Positions 25,003 to 33,862 of a stretch of 64,000 nt of DNA are shown piece after piece. Within the stretch, counting starts at the first letter, position 1. Each line of letters starts with the position of its first letter. The notes under the pieces were generated by a model. It saw only the letters and a list, made by a program, of their open reading frames with translations. It had not been told where the DNA came from and did not search any database. The position numbers and the translations under genes are program-made. The stretch is from Yinghuangia soli (GTDB lineage Bacteria > Actinomycetota > Actinomycetes > Streptomycetales > Streptomycetaceae). The stretch covers positions 62,001-126,000 of the forward strand of contig NZ_JAKFHA010000024.1 in NCBI RefSeq assembly GCF_021502675.1. Direction: 5' to 3'.

Positions 25003-25742
25003 CCAACACCGTCGGTCCCCGCGCCGTCTTCGGCGTCGTCGTACCCAGCACCAACACGGTCGTCGAGCACGACTATTGGAAAGCCGGCATCGACGGCATC
25101 GCCTACCGGGCGGGCTCGATGTACATACCCAGCCCGGTGATCCGCGACGATGCCGACTTCGAGGCGCTGCTCGGCCAGATCAGGGCATCCATCGACACCG
25201 CGGTGCGGGACGTGCTGACCGCAGAACCCGAACGCCTGGTCATGGGGATGTCCGCGGAGACGTTCTGGGGCGGCGTGGAGGGCAATGCCGCGTTCGAACA
25301 GCGACTGCGCGACAGAACCGGCCTTCCCGTCACGACGGGTGCCAGCTCGTGCAAGGCCGCCCTGGACGAATTGGCCTGCCACCGCATCTCGGTGTTCTCG
25401 CCCTACCAGCCCATCGCCGACCGCGAAGTAGGGCGCTATTTCACCGAAGCCGGCTTCGACGTCGCCGCGATCACCGGCCTGCGCTGCCCGACGGCGATGG
25501 ACATCGCCCGGGTTCCGGACGACCGCCTGCGCGAAGTCGTCGCCGAACTGGACGGTCCCGACGTGGACGCCATCGTCCAGGTCGGGACCAACCTCTCCTT
25601 CGTCGCCTTGGCCGCCACCCTCGAAGCCGAACTCGGCAAGCCGGTCATCGCCATCAACACCGCGACCCTGTGGCACGCCTTGCGGGAGCACGGCTTCTCC
25701 GACCAACGCCCCGAACTGGGAAGCCTGATGCGCGACCACTGA
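24999..25742 (+). CDS. Maleate isomerase/arylmalonate decarboxylase-like (Asp/Glu racemase superfamily) protein
   Basis: 247 residues. FGVVVPSTNTVVEHDYWKAG is the maleate isomerase/arylmalonate decarboxylase opening. The first active-site loop reads LVMGMSAETFWGGVEGN where characterised enzymes have a catalytic Cys-Thr-Ser, and the second reads IVQVGTNLSFVALA where they have Cys-Thr-Asn. Neither catalytic cysteine is present. A paralogue at 46960-47703 shares the first loop but has VQCGTNLS in the second. The protein could be inactive, use other residues or have another role. It is coupled to TetR and its end adjoins gene debris. Confidence 0.85.
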   Translation: MTNTVGPRAVFGVVVPSTNTVVEHDYWKAGIDGIAYRAGSMYIPSPVIRDDADFEALLGQIRASIDTAVRDVLTAEPERLVMGMSAETFWGGVEGNAAFEQRLRDRTGLPVTTGASSCKAALDELACHRISVFSPYQPIADREVGRYFTEAGFDVAAITGLRCPTAMDIARVPDDRLREVVAELDGPDVDAIVQVGTNLSFVALAATLEAELGKPVIAINTATLWHALREHGFSDQRPELGSLMRDH

Positions 25743-25945
25743 AGCCTGCCGACCGCGTTCCTCGCCGCGACCGGCACGTGTTTCGTGCTGTTCGCCGCCT
25801 TGGTGTGGGCAGTCGGCACCCGAACCCCGCTGCACCGCAACGCGGTTCGGGCCGTGGTCGCCGCGAACCTGGCGTGGGTCGCGGTCGGCTCCGCGGCGGC
25901 GGCTTACGGATGGCTCGACCCGACCACGACTGGCGCGGCCGTCGA
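25743..25945 (+). pseudogene. Internal fragment of a small membrane-protein gene
   Basis: Directly after the previous stop codon an uninterrupted frame encodes LPTAFLAATGTCFVLFAALV, TPLHRNAVRAVVAANLAWVA and GWLDPTTTG. This resembles the middle of a roughly 130-residue multi-pass membrane protein common in Streptomyces. Its first 40 or so residues and its end are missing, and no start codon or RBS precedes it. The frame then runs into the regulator gene in another phase. It is a remnant left by a rearrangement. Confidence 0.6.
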
Positions 25946-25950
25946 GCGGC

Positions 25951-26718
25951 GCGCTGATCCGCCGTTGGCGGCAGCAGCGCCGCCTCAGCCAACTGGAGCT
26001 GTCGGTGCAGGTGGGGATATCCACCCGGCACCTCAGCTTCGTCGAGACAGGACGCTCCGTGCCCAGCCGCGCGATGGTGCTGCGGCTCGCCGAGTACCTC
26101 GCGGTACCGCTGCGCGAGCGCAACCGGATACTCCTGGCGGCGGGGCACGCCCCGGCGTACACCGAGAGTCGCCTGGACGCGCCCGCGCTGCAGGCGGTCA
26201 TGGCCGCGGTGCGGCAAATCCTCGCGGCACACGAACCGTTCCCCGCGCTGATCGTCGACCGGGCGTGGAACGTCGTAGACGCAACTTCGAGCATCGCCCT
26301 GTTCACCGGCGACGCGGCCCCCTGGCTGCTCGAACACCCGATGAACGCCTACCGGATAGGCCTTCATCCGGACGGCCTGGTCTCGAGGATCGTCAACGCC
26401 GAGCAGTGGCGTGCGCACCTCCTGCACCGGCTGCGCCGCGAGGCGGCGATCACCGGGGACCCACTGGTCGAGGCACTGTACGAGGAGGTGTCGGGCTACC
26501 CGGGCTGCTCCGGAAAGCCCGAACCGGCCATCACGGGGGCCGGCGAACCGGCTCTCCCCCTGCTCCTCCGGCACGGCGGCGAGGTCCTGTCGTTCCTGAG
26601 CACGGTGGCAACCTTCGGGACCGCGGTCGACATCACCGTCGCGGAGATCTCGATCGAGGCCTTCTACCCGGCGGACCGGCGCACGGGTGAAGGGCTGCGG
26701 GAGATCTTCGGCGGCTGA
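25951..26718 (+). pseudogene. XRE-family regulator with MmyB-like ligand domain, probably 5'-truncated
   Basis: The frame from 25951 encodes ALIRRWRQQRRLSQLELSVQ, then VGISTRHLSFVETGRSVPSR and MVLRLAEYLAVPLRERNRIL, a Cro/C1 helix-turn-helix, followed by the MmyB-like ligand-binding domain (FPALIVDRAWNVVDATSSIA and VSGYPGCSG). No ATG, GTG or TTG precedes the HTH in frame; the first usable start, GTG at 26005, would cut off the first helices. Upstream sequence belongs to the broken membrane-protein gene in another frame. It is probably non-functional for DNA binding unless a CTG or ATC start is used. GAGNGYPG-type features suggest recent decay. Confidence 0.6.
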
Positions 26719-26804
26719 CCTCACGGAGGTGCAGCCGCGACCGCGGACACTCGGGCATCGGGCCTCGTTCCGGAGCAATCACGGCACCGCCTCCGCACCA
26801 CGGT

Positions 26805-28160
26805 TCACGTCATGGTGTCGAGGATTTCGTGGACCATGTCCATGGTGGTGTGGGGGTGGAGGAAGGCGAAGCGGGCGACGGTTTCGCCTTCCCAGCCGGT
26901 GGGGGTGACGAAGCCGACCTGTCCGGCGAGGAGCCGGTCGGACCAGGCGGTGTAGTCCTCGGCGGTCCAGCCGGTGCGGCGGAACACGACCGCGGACAGC
27001 TCGGGGTCGCGGATCAGCTCCAGATGCGGCGTGGTGCGGATGACCTCAGCAGTCTCCCGGGCCAGGGTCAGCGCGGTCTCGACGGCGTCGGTGTAGGCCT
27101 TCACGCCGTGGACGGCGAGGGAGAACCACAGCGGCAGGCCGCGGGCGCGGCGGGTGAGGTGGTAGGCGTAGTCGGTGGGGTTCCACTCGTACTTCTCGCC
27201 GGTGTGCAGGACGTCGAGGTAGGAGGCGTCCTGGGTGTGCACGGCCTTGGCCAGGTGCGGGTCCCGGTAGACCAGCGCGGCGCAGTCGAACGGCGCGAAC
27301 AGCCACTTGTGCGGGTCGATCACGAAGGAGTCGGCATATTCGATGCCGTCGTACTTCGCCCGGACCGAGGGAGCCAGCAAGCCCGCGCCGCCGTAGGCGC
27401 CGTCGACGTGGAACCACAGGTCGAACTCGGCGGCGACCTCGGCGAGTCCGGCGAGGTCGTCGACGATCCCGGCGTTCGTGGTTCCCGCGGTGCCCACGAC
27501 GCCGATCACGTTCGCGGGGTCGGGGTCGGCGAGCAGCGCCGTGCGCAACTCGGCTCCGGTGAAACGGTGATCGCGTGGGGCGACGACGAAGGGCTCGACG
27601 CCGATGATCCGCAGGGTGTTCCCGATCGAGGAGTGCGCCTGGTCCGAGACCGCGATGCGGACCCGGTCGCAGGGGCCGAAGCCGCGGGTGCGGCGGGCGG
27701 TGTCGCGGGCGACGACCAGCGCGGAGAGGTTCCCGGCGGAGCCGCCGGACACGAAGCAGCCGCCTGCTTGGGCGGGCAGTCCGGCCAGGTCCGCGATCAG
27801 GCGCAGGACCTGGTTCTCCGCGGCGATCGCCCCGGACGCCTCCAGCCACGAGATGCCCTGGATCGACGCGCACGAGACGACCATGTCGAACAGCAGCGCG
27901 GCCTTGGTCGGCGCCGCCGGTATGAACGAGAGGAACCGCGGGCTGTCACACGAGATCACCGTCGGCGCCAGCTGCTCCGCATACAGCCGCAGCACCTCCG
28001 CCGGGTCGTTCCCCTCCTGCCCGATCAGACCTGCAAGGGCCCGGTCCAGCTTGTCCTTGTCGCCCGGATGGTCCAGCGGCACCGGATCAAGCTGGAGACG
28101 GTCACGCATGTACGCGAAGACCAGTTCGGTGAGTTCGGGGTCATGGTCGTGCATGCGCAT
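26805..28160 (-). CDS. PLP-dependent group II amino-acid decarboxylase
   Basis: 451 residues; ATG at 28160, with a second ATG at 28154. Family marks: FLSFIPAAPTKAALLFDMVV, CFVSGGSAGNLSALVVARD, AHSSIGNTLRIIG, GVVGTAGTTNAGIVDDL, FDLWFHVDGAYGG, and the Schiff-base lysine in SFVIDPHKWLF. It removes the carboxylate of an amino acid; the group includes aromatic amino-acid, diaminobutyrate and glutamate decarboxylases, and substrate cannot be settled by eye. It is the last gene of the RpiR-aspartase-importer-peptidase block and might act on an amino acid released there, for example arginine or aspartate. Confidence 0.9.
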   Translation of the reverse strand: MRMHDHDPELTELVFAYMRDRLQLDPVPLDHPGDKDKLDRALAGLIGQEGNDPAEVLRLYAEQLAPTVISCDSPRFLSFIPAAPTKAALLFDMVVSCASIQGISWLEASGAIAAENQVLRLIADLAGLPAQAGGCFVSGGSAGNLSALVVARDTARRTRGFGPCDRVRIAVSDQAHSSIGNTLRIIGVEPFVVAPRDHRFTGAELRTALLADPDPANVIGVVGTAGTTNAGIVDDLAGLAEVAAEFDLWFHVDGAYGGAGLLAPSVRAKYDGIEYADSFVIDPHKWLFAPFDCAALVYRDPHLAKAVHTQDASYLDVLHTGEKYEWNPTDYAYHLTRRARGLPLWFSLAVHGVKAYTDAVETALTLARETAEVIRTTPHLELIRDPELSAVVFRRTGWTAEDYTAWSDRLLAGQVGFVTPTGWEGETVARFAFLHPHTTMDMVHEILDTMT

Positions 28161-28187
28161 CAGGATCGGTGCTCTCGTCTCGAGGTG

Positions 28188-28218
28188 GCCGGCCCCGCGG
28201 AGGGGCCGCGGGGCCGGC
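28188..28218 (-). terminator. Hairpin after the cyanophycinase-like gene
   Basis: 13-bp perfect stem (28188-28200 with 28206-28218) and loop AGGGG, 10 bases beyond the stop codon. It lies between this gene and the decarboxylase, which may thus have reduced or separate transcription. Confidence 0.7.
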
Positions 28219-28228
28219 AGGTGTTGAT

Positions 28229-29524
28229 TCAGCGCTGCTGCGGGGCGATGTCGAGGCGCAGGCCCACGACCGTGGTCGCGGCGGTGCCGTCGCCCGTGTA
28301 GGACCTTGTCGTCGGCCGCTTGGTGAGGGAGACAGTGAACCGCGGCGCGCTTTCGTAAGTGCGGGCTCGCGCGGTGCTGTACACGCGGTTCGCAGCAAGC
28401 GCACGTGCGGTGCCGAGCAGGCTGTAGGGGGTGCCTGCGGCGTTGTCGATCGAGTAGAAGACGTCGTCGTTGATGGGGACGGGGGAAGTTCCGGTCGGGG
28501 TCAGGCGCTTCTTGTCCGCGCCGGCTTCGGCCTTCCAAGCACGCGGGTCGTACTTGTCGCCGTCTGTCAGGTACGTGTAGCGGGCGTTGCTCAGCGTCCA
28601 GCCGGCAGTGGTGGTGCGGCTGTCGGCGTGCCGGAGGTCGAGGACGGTGACGCCCCTGGTGCCGGTGACGTGCATGGTCTCGCGGCGGGTGCCGGCGTGT
28701 TCGACGACCAGGGCGGTGTCCTCGTCGAGTGCGAACACGCGGTCGTGGCCGGTGTCGGCGGCGAGGCGCAGGGAGCGGCCTTCGCGGCCGTTGGTGCCGG
28801 TGTGGGTGTCGATGAGGCCGGAGTTCAGGAACCCGAAGCCGCCGGCGGGGATGTAGCCGAGCTTGGCAGGGTCGTCGAAGTAGCCGGGGGCGCTGCCGTC
28901 GCGCAGGGCCTGGTAGGAGTCCCCGCCGGTGACCATGTCCCGGCCGGCGGCGATCTGGGCCCCGGCACTCGTGCCGGCGACGACGGCCCCGGCGGCGAGC
29001 TTCGCGCGGATGGCGGCGAGGACCTTGGAGTCGGTGTGGCGTTCGCCGTGCATCAGCGAGGTCAGGTACCGGTACTGGTCGCCGCCGCCGAAGAAGAATC
29101 CGGTCATGGCGTTCACCTGTGCGACAACCGCGTCGGAGTCCGCGTTGGCGATGTGGTCGAGGTCGATGGGGATCCAAGCGGCCTCGGCGGCCCCGTGCGA
29201 CTTGAACAGTCCGGCGTAATAGGCGCCGTTGCAGGCCGAGTTGCTGCACTTGTCGGGGTCGCCGGCGTCGGGGTCCTGGCTCTCGGGGACCGAGGCGGCG
29301 GTGAGGATGCCGATGCGGGCCGAGGATCCTCCGGCGCGGGAGATGATCTCGTCGTAGACCTTGTCGTTGGAGGGCTTGAGGGCGCCGCCGATCAGGACGA
29401 GGGTGCCGCCGGATCGTGCCGGTCCGGACGTGGCTCCTGCCGTGGGGGCGGTGGCCGTGGTGGCGGCGACCACGATGAGGGTGGTGGCGAGGACGGCCTG
29501 CGGGGTTCTGCGGGTCGGGCGCAC
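28229..29524 (-). CDS. Secreted cyanophycinase-like serine peptidase (S51 family)
   Basis: 431 residues from GTG at 29524 (GGAGG 5 bases upstream). A signal peptide (VRPTRRTPQAVLATTLIVVA, cleavage near AGATS) directs export. The S51 core is clear: GGTLVLIGGALKPSND, IGILTAASVPESQ, FFFGGGDQYRYL and the nucleophile elbow VVAGTSAGAQIA with the catalytic Ser; FALDEDTALVV follows. About 130 residues after the catalytic domain form a separate C-terminal beta-rich part. Cyanophycinases cut the Asp-Arg polymer to beta-Asp-Arg dipeptides; extracellular versions feed importers. Neighbouring importer, M20 peptidase and aspartase genes fit that role. Confidence 0.8.
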   Translation of the reverse strand: MRPTRRTPQAVLATTLIVVAATTATAPTAGATSGPARSGGTLVLIGGALKPSNDKVYDEIISRAGGSSARIGILTAASVPESQDPDAGDPDKCSNSACNGAYYAGLFKSHGAAEAAWIPIDLDHIANADSDAVVAQVNAMTGFFFGGGDQYRYLTSLMHGERHTDSKVLAAIRAKLAAGAVVAGTSAGAQIAAGRDMVTGGDSYQALRDGSAPGYFDDPAKLGYIPAGGFGFLNSGLIDTHTGTNGREGRSLRLAADTGHDRVFALDEDTALVVEHAGTRRETMHVTGTRGVTVLDLRHADSRTTTAGWTLSNARYTYLTDGDKYDPRAWKAEAGADKKRLTPTGTSPVPINDDVFYSIDNAAGTPYSLLGTARALAANRVYSTARARTYESAPRFTVSLTKRPTTRSYTGDGTAATTVVGLRLDIAPQQR

Positions 29525-29646
29525 GGAAACCTCCGAGTGGAGTGGCCAAAGGCGGGGTCGGCCCGGGCATGCCGGGCGGACCCTGTGGGGCGGCGGGGAT
29601 GTGCGGAAAGAGGGCGCCTTGCTGTGCGGTCGGTGCAGCCGCCGGA

Positions 29647-30867
29647 TCAGTCGGCGGCGCGGCCGAGTCGGGCGATCAGTGCGGCCAGGACCGCGGTGCG
29701 CGTGGGGACGGACGCGACGTCGAGCCATTCGTCGGGGGTGTGGTCGGCTCCGCCTACCGGGCCCAGCCCGTCGAGGACGGGTACGCCGAGCCCGGCGACC
29801 AGGTTCGCGTCGCCGACGCCGCCGGTGGCCACCGCGTCCAGTTCCAGACCTATTTCGGCGCCGATGTCACGGGCGTGGGCGAGCATGGCGCGCGCCGCGG
29901 GGGTGTCTTCCATGGGCGGGCAGAGGTCGAGTTGATGTACGTCGACGGTCGTTCCGGGCACGGTGGGCCAGGCGGCCGCTGCGTGGATGGCCTGGGCGGC
30001 CTGGTGGATGCCCTCTGCCGTGCTGGAGCGGACTTCGACGCGCAGCTCAGCTTCGGGGCACACGATGTTGGTGCGGTTCCCGGCCCGGACGACGCCGACG
30101 TTCACCGTGACGCCGGGCCAGTGGCCGTTCAGGCCCTGCAGGGCGACCACCAGGTGGGCGGCGGCCAGGGCGGCGTTGGCGCCGCGTTCCGGTTCGATGC
30201 CCGCATGCGCGGCGCGTCCGGTGACGGTGACGAGGAAGTCCGCCACGCCTTTGCGGGCGATCACCAAGTCGCCGTTCTCGCGCGCGCATTCCAATGCCAG
30301 GGCGTGGTCGACGCCTCGGGCGACCTGTTCCACGGCCGGACGGCTGGCCGGTGAGCCGATCTCTTCGTCCGGGGTGACCAGGAAGATCAGCTCCGCGTAC
30401 TCGTCCGCGCCCGCGGTGTCGAGGATCTCCACGGCGGTGATGCCGGCGAGCAGGCCGCCTTTGTCGTCGCTGACGCCGGGTCCGTGGGCGGTGGTGCCGC
30501 GGAGGGTGAACGGCCGTGCTGCGGCGGTGCCGTCCTCGAAGACGGTGTCGGCGTGGGCGAGCAGGAGCACGCGCCGCCCGCCGTCGGAGGGGTCGGCCCG
30601 TCCGTGCTTGCGCGCGACCAGGACGTCGCCCACCCGGCGTCCCTGTTGGGCGGGTACGTTGATGCGTTCGATGGTGAAGCCGAGTCCGGCGAGGCGGTCC
30701 GCGGTCCAGTCGAGGACCCTGTCGACGCCTTCAGGGCTGTAGGACCCCGAGTCGATGGCGACCAGGTGGGCGAGGTCGGCGAGGTAGCGCTGCAGGCGGG
30801 CTTCGGCATGCGGGAGCAGTGCGGCGGCCGAGACGGCCTCGAGCGGGCAGCGCGGGGTGGCGGTCAC
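29647..30867 (-). CDS. M20-family metallopeptidase (carboxypeptidase G2/dipeptidase type)
   Basis: 406 residues from GTG at 30867, overlapping the ATPase stop as GTGA. Zinc ligands are visible: His in [10 protein letters not shown], Asp in [11 protein letters not shown], the Glu pair in [12 protein letters not shown], and the late His in [25 protein letters not shown] is the dimerisation/lid domain signature. Members remove C-terminal or N-acylated amino acids or split dipeptides. Encoded with a polar amino-acid importer and a cyanophycinase-like enzyme, it is the obvious candidate to split an imported dipeptide. Confidence 0.9.
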   Translation of the reverse strand: MTATPRCPLEAVSAAALLPHAEARLQRYLADLAHLVAIDSGSYSPEGVDRVLDWTADRLAGLGFTIERINVPAQQGRRVGDVLVARKHGRADPSDGGRRVLLLAHADTVFEDGTAAARPFTLRGTTAHGPGVSDDKGGLLAGITAVEILDTAGADEYAELIFLVTPDEEIGSPASRPAVEQVARGVDHALALECARENGDLVIARKGVADFLVTVTGRAAHAGIEPERGANAALAAAHLVVALQGLNGHWPGVTVNVGVVRAGNRTNIVCPEAELRVEVRSSTAEGIHQAAQAIHAAAAWPTVPGTTVDVHQLDLCPPMEDTPAARAMLAHARDIGAEIGLELDAVATGGVGDANLVAGLGVPVLDGLGPVGGADHTPDEWLDVASVPTRTAVLAALIARLGRAAD

Positions 30868-31628
30868 AGGACCTTGGACAGGAAGGCGCGGGTGCGCTCC
30901 TGCCGGGGCTCGACCAGCACCTGGCGGGGGTCGCCGGCCTCGACGACGACGCCTTCGTCCATGAAGACCGCGGTGTCGCCGACCTCGCGGGCGAAGCCGA
31001 TCTCGTGGGTGACGACGACCATGGTCATGCCGTCGGCGGCGAGTTGCCGCATGACGTCCAGGACATCGCCGACCAGTTCCGGGTCGAGTGCGGACGTGGG
31101 CTCGTCGAACAGCATCAGTTTGGGCTCCATCGCCAGGGCGCGGGCGATCGCGACGCGCTGCTGCTGGCCGCCGGACAGCTGGGCCGGATAGTGCCCGGCT
31201 CGGTCACCGAGTCCGACCCGGTCCAGCAGTTCTTGGGCTCGGGCACGCGCCTCGGCTTTGCCGGCACGGGCGACCCGGACGGGTGCCTCCATGACGTTCT
31301 CGAGCGCGGTCATGTGCGGGAAGAGGTTGAAGCGCTGGAACACCATGCCGATGTCGCGTCTGCGGGCGGCCACTTCGCGTTCGCGCAGTTCGTACAGCTT
31401 TCCTCCGTGCTGCCGGTAGCCCACCAGGTCGCCGTCGACGGCCAGCCGGCCGCCGTCGATCTTCTCCAGGTGGTTGATGCAGCGCAGCAGCGTGGACTTG
31501 CCTGATCCCGACGGCCCCAACAGGCAGCAGACCTGGCCGCGTTCGACGGTGAGGTCGATGCCTTGGAGGACCTCCAGCCGGCCGAAGTTCTTGCGCACGC
31601 CTTGCGCGTGCACCATGGGCGCGGTCAC
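30864..31628 (-). CDS. Polar amino-acid ABC importer ATP-binding protein (GlnQ/HisP type)
   Basis: 254 residues. It starts with GTG at 31628, overlapping the permease stop as GTGA; an ATG four codons later is possible. Walker [11 protein letters not shown]-loop [18 protein letters not shown], signature LSGGQQQR, Walker [21 protein letters not shown] and switch VTHEI are all intact and typical of glutamine/histidine-type importers. It belongs to a coupled SBP-permease-ATPase-peptidase set. Confidence 0.95.
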   Translation of the reverse strand: MTAPMVHAQGVRKNFGRLEVLQGIDLTVERGQVCCLLGPSGSGKSTLLRCINHLEKIDGGRLAVDGDLVGYRQHGGKLYELREREVAARRRDIGMVFQRFNLFPHMTALENVMEAPVRVARAGKAEARARAQELLDRVGLGDRAGHYPAQLSGGQQQRVAIARALAMEPKLMLFDEPTSALDPELVGDVLDVMRQLAADGMTMVVVTHEIGFAREVGDTAVFMDEGVVVEAGDPRQVLVEPRQERTRAFLSKVL

Positions 31629-32590
31629 CGCTCCCCCTTCTTGCGGGTCGTCCGGAGGCGCAGGCTGGCGCCGGCGAACATCCGGGCGAGCGGCGAACGC
31701 CGGTGGTGGCCGGTGCCGCGGCCGTAGTGCCGCTCCAGCCAGGCCTGGGGGATGCTGAGCAGGGTGACCAGGGCCAGGTACCAGATCGACGCCACCATGA
31801 GCATCGGGATGACCTGGTAGTTGCTGGCGTAGACGTCCTGGATGTTGGACATCAGGTCGTGCGCGGCGATGACGGACACCAGCGCGGTCATCTTGAGCAT
31901 GTTGATGGTCTCGTTGCCCATCGGCGGGATGATCACGCGCATCGCCTGCGGCAGCACGATACGGCGCATGGTGAGCGCAGGACGCATGCCCAGCGAGTGG
32001 GCCGCCTCGGTCTGGCCCGGGTCGACGGACTGGATGCCGGCCCGGACGATCTCACTCGCGTAGGCCGCTTCGTTGAGGCCCAGCGCGAGCAATGCGGCGA
32101 CCGCCGGGGTCAGCAGGTCGTTGGTGTCGGCCCGGATGAAGGTGACGTCCGTGAACGGGATGCCGATGAGGAGTTCCTTGTAGAGCGCGCCCGCGTACCC
32201 CCAGAAGATGATCTGGACGAGGAGCGGGGTGCCGCGGAACACCCACACGAACAGCGTGGCGATGCCGTAGAGCACCGGGTTGTCCGACAGCCGCATCACC
32301 GCGATGAGCGTCCCGACGCCGAGGCCGATGGCCATCGACGCGGCGGTCAGCCACAGGGTGGTCTGCAGGCCGTCGAAGATCAGGTCGGCGAACAGGTAGT
32401 CGCCGACGATGTCCCAGCGCAGATTGGCGTTCTTGGCAAGCGATCCGATCAGCCCGGCGAGCGCAGCGACTGCGGCGACCGCCGAGATCCAGCGGCCCCA
32501 GTGCCGGACGGGAACGGCGACGAGTTCTTCCGGCGGCAGGGCGGGCCGGCCCGGGCGAGGCTTGGCGGCGGACGCCGCGACTGATGCCAT
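31625..32590 (-). CDS. Polar amino-acid ABC importer permease (HisM/GlnP type)
   Basis: 321 residues from ATG at 32590, one base after the binding-protein stop codon. An N-terminal hydrophilic tail precedes a membrane segment ([19 protein letters not shown]), then the permease core with [39 protein letters not shown] and the EAA loop [34 protein letters not shown] is also typical. A single permease gene implies a homodimer. The extra N-terminal segment is seen in some actinobacterial members. Confidence 0.93.
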   Translation of the reverse strand: MASVAASAAKPRPGRPALPPEELVAVPVRHWGRWISAVAAVAALAGLIGSLAKNANLRWDIVGDYLFADLIFDGLQTTLWLTAASMAIGLGVGTLIAVMRLSDNPVLYGIATLFVWVFRGTPLLVQIIFWGYAGALYKELLIGIPFTDVTFIRADTNDLLTPAVAALLALGLNEAAYASEIVRAGIQSVDPGQTEAAHSLGMRPALTMRRIVLPQAMRVIIPPMGNETINMLKMTALVSVIAAHDLMSNIQDVYASNYQVIPMLMVASIWYLALVTLLSIPQAWLERHYGRGTGHHRRSPLARMFAGASLRLRTTRKKGER

Positions 32591-32591
32591 G

Positions 32592-33566
32592 TCAGGACAC
32601 CGCTGCGTTCTTGGTGGCCTCCTTGACGGCGATCGAGGCGACACCGTACTTGTCGCAGATCTTGGTCAGCGTGCCGTCCGCGATCAGCGCCTGCAAGGCC
32701 TTGTGGATGGCGTCGGTGAGCTGGGGCTGGTTCTTCGCGACGCCGATCCCGTTGGGTGTGGCTTCGTAGCCGCCGGGGGCGGCCGGGTCGTCCACCACCT
32801 CGAAGGTGTTCCCGCCGTCGGCGGAGCGGGCGGTCCATCCCGCGGCGGGCTTGGTGAGCACGTCCGCGACGACCCGGCCGGCGCGCAGGGCGAGCTGGGC
32901 GTCCGAGTCCTTGGGGAAGCTCTGGATGTCGATGCTGCCCAGGCCGGCGGCCTTGCACTTGTCCTGGTGCTTTTCGAGGACCTTGACCTGGTGAGTGGCG
33001 GCCTGCACGCCGACCTTCTTGCCGCACAGGGAGTCCAGCCCGGTGATCTTCTCCGGGTTGCCCTTGGCGACCATGATCCCGGAACCGGACACCGTGTAGT
33101 CCACGAAGTCCAGGACCTGCTGGCGTTCCTTGGTGTCGGTCATCGCGGACATCGCCACGTCGTACTTGCCGGCCTGGATCGCGGGCACGATGCCGTCGAA
33201 CTTCTGCGGGGTGAAAACGAACTTCACGCCCAGCTTGGCCGCGAGCGCTTGCCCGAGGTCGTAGTCCAAGCCGGTGAGCTCGGTCTTGCCTTCGGCCACG
33301 AACATCTCGAACGGCGCGTAGGGGACGTCCGTGGCCACCTTCACGGTTCCCGACTTGCGGATGCCCTCCGGGAGGAGGCCGTGCAGTGCCGGGTCCTGGG
33401 CGATGTCCACACCCGCCACCTGGACCGTTCCTGCCGTCGACGGCTTGGCGGCGTCCGCACCGGGCTTGGCGTCCTTGCTGTCCTCACCGCAGGCAGTCAG
33501 CAGAGCGGCCAGCGTGGCGGCCACAAGCACGGCCGCGCCCATGCGGGTGGAACGGATGGTGTGCAT
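32592..33566 (-). CDS. Polar amino-acid ABC importer substrate-binding lipoprotein (family 3)
   Basis: 324 residues; ATG at 33566. Lipobox LLTACGED with Cys at about residue 26 marks a lipoprotein. The family 3 fold is clear: GTVKVATDVPYAPFEMFVAE, LTGLDYDLGQALAAKLGVKF, FDGIVPAIQAGKYDVAMSAM and TKERQQVLDFVDY. A Gly/Lys-rich linker follows the lipid anchor. The ligand is a polar amino acid or dipeptide; beta-Asp-Arg, aspartate or related compounds are inferred from the operon. Its promoter region carries the GTAACATTCGTTAC site. Confidence 0.93.
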   Translation of the reverse strand: MHTIRSTRMGAAVLVAATLAALLTACGEDSKDAKPGADAAKPSTAGTVQVAGVDIAQDPALHGLLPEGIRKSGTVKVATDVPYAPFEMFVAEGKTELTGLDYDLGQALAAKLGVKFVFTPQKFDGIVPAIQAGKYDVAMSAMTDTKERQQVLDFVDYTVSGSGIMVAKGNPEKITGLDSLCGKKVGVQAATHQVKVLEKHQDKCKAAGLGSIDIQSFPKDSDAQLALRAGRVVADVLTKPAAGWTARSADGGNTFEVVDDPAAPGGYEATPNGIGVAKNQPQLTDAIHKALQALIADGTLTKICDKYGVASIAVKEATKNAAVS

Positions 33567-33633
33567 GACGTCGATACCTCTCTCAAAGGGGGGAGCCGCC
33601 AACAGGCACTACGCCGTCAGCAGGCATGGAGAA

Positions 33634-33677
33634 GTTACATCCAAGGCGACTGTTTGACTAGATGTAACATTCGTTAC
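33634..33677 (-). promoter_or_regulatory. Candidate RpiR operator upstream of the importer operon
   Basis: GTAACATTCGTTAC (33664-33677) is a perfect 5-bp inverted repeat and nearly identical to GTAACGTTCATTAC at 35361-35374. A wider repeat, GTTACATC (33634-33641) and GATGTAAC (33661-33668), overlaps it. All lie upstream of the binding-protein gene at 33566. The whole spacer 33567-33862 holds no gene; a further palindrome CAAGATCGCAGTCTTG is at 33783-33798. Confidence 0.6.
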
Positions 33678-33862
33678 TGACGACAAACGCGGTGTGAACT
33701 CGGCTTCGAGGCCCCGTCTTTCCGACGTTCCGCCCGCTTTTGCCCATCCTGAAGATGCTCATCGACGGCGAAATGAGCGTTACAAGATCGCAGTCTTGGA
33801 TTGCATGTGTACGTTCCGTTCCTGCCTGGATGGGCCGGGCGCACAGACCCCGGCAACGGCAC

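Noticed and set aside
28169-29935. Long plus-strand open frame opposite the cyanophycinase-like gene
   Set aside because: Shadow frame of high-GC coding sequence: no family motif, and it runs across the end of one gene, a terminator and another gene.
33783-33798. Palindrome CAAGATCGCAGTCTTG as a third RpiR site
   Set aside because: It does not share the GTAAC core and lies far from the importer start; kept only as a note in the spacer description.
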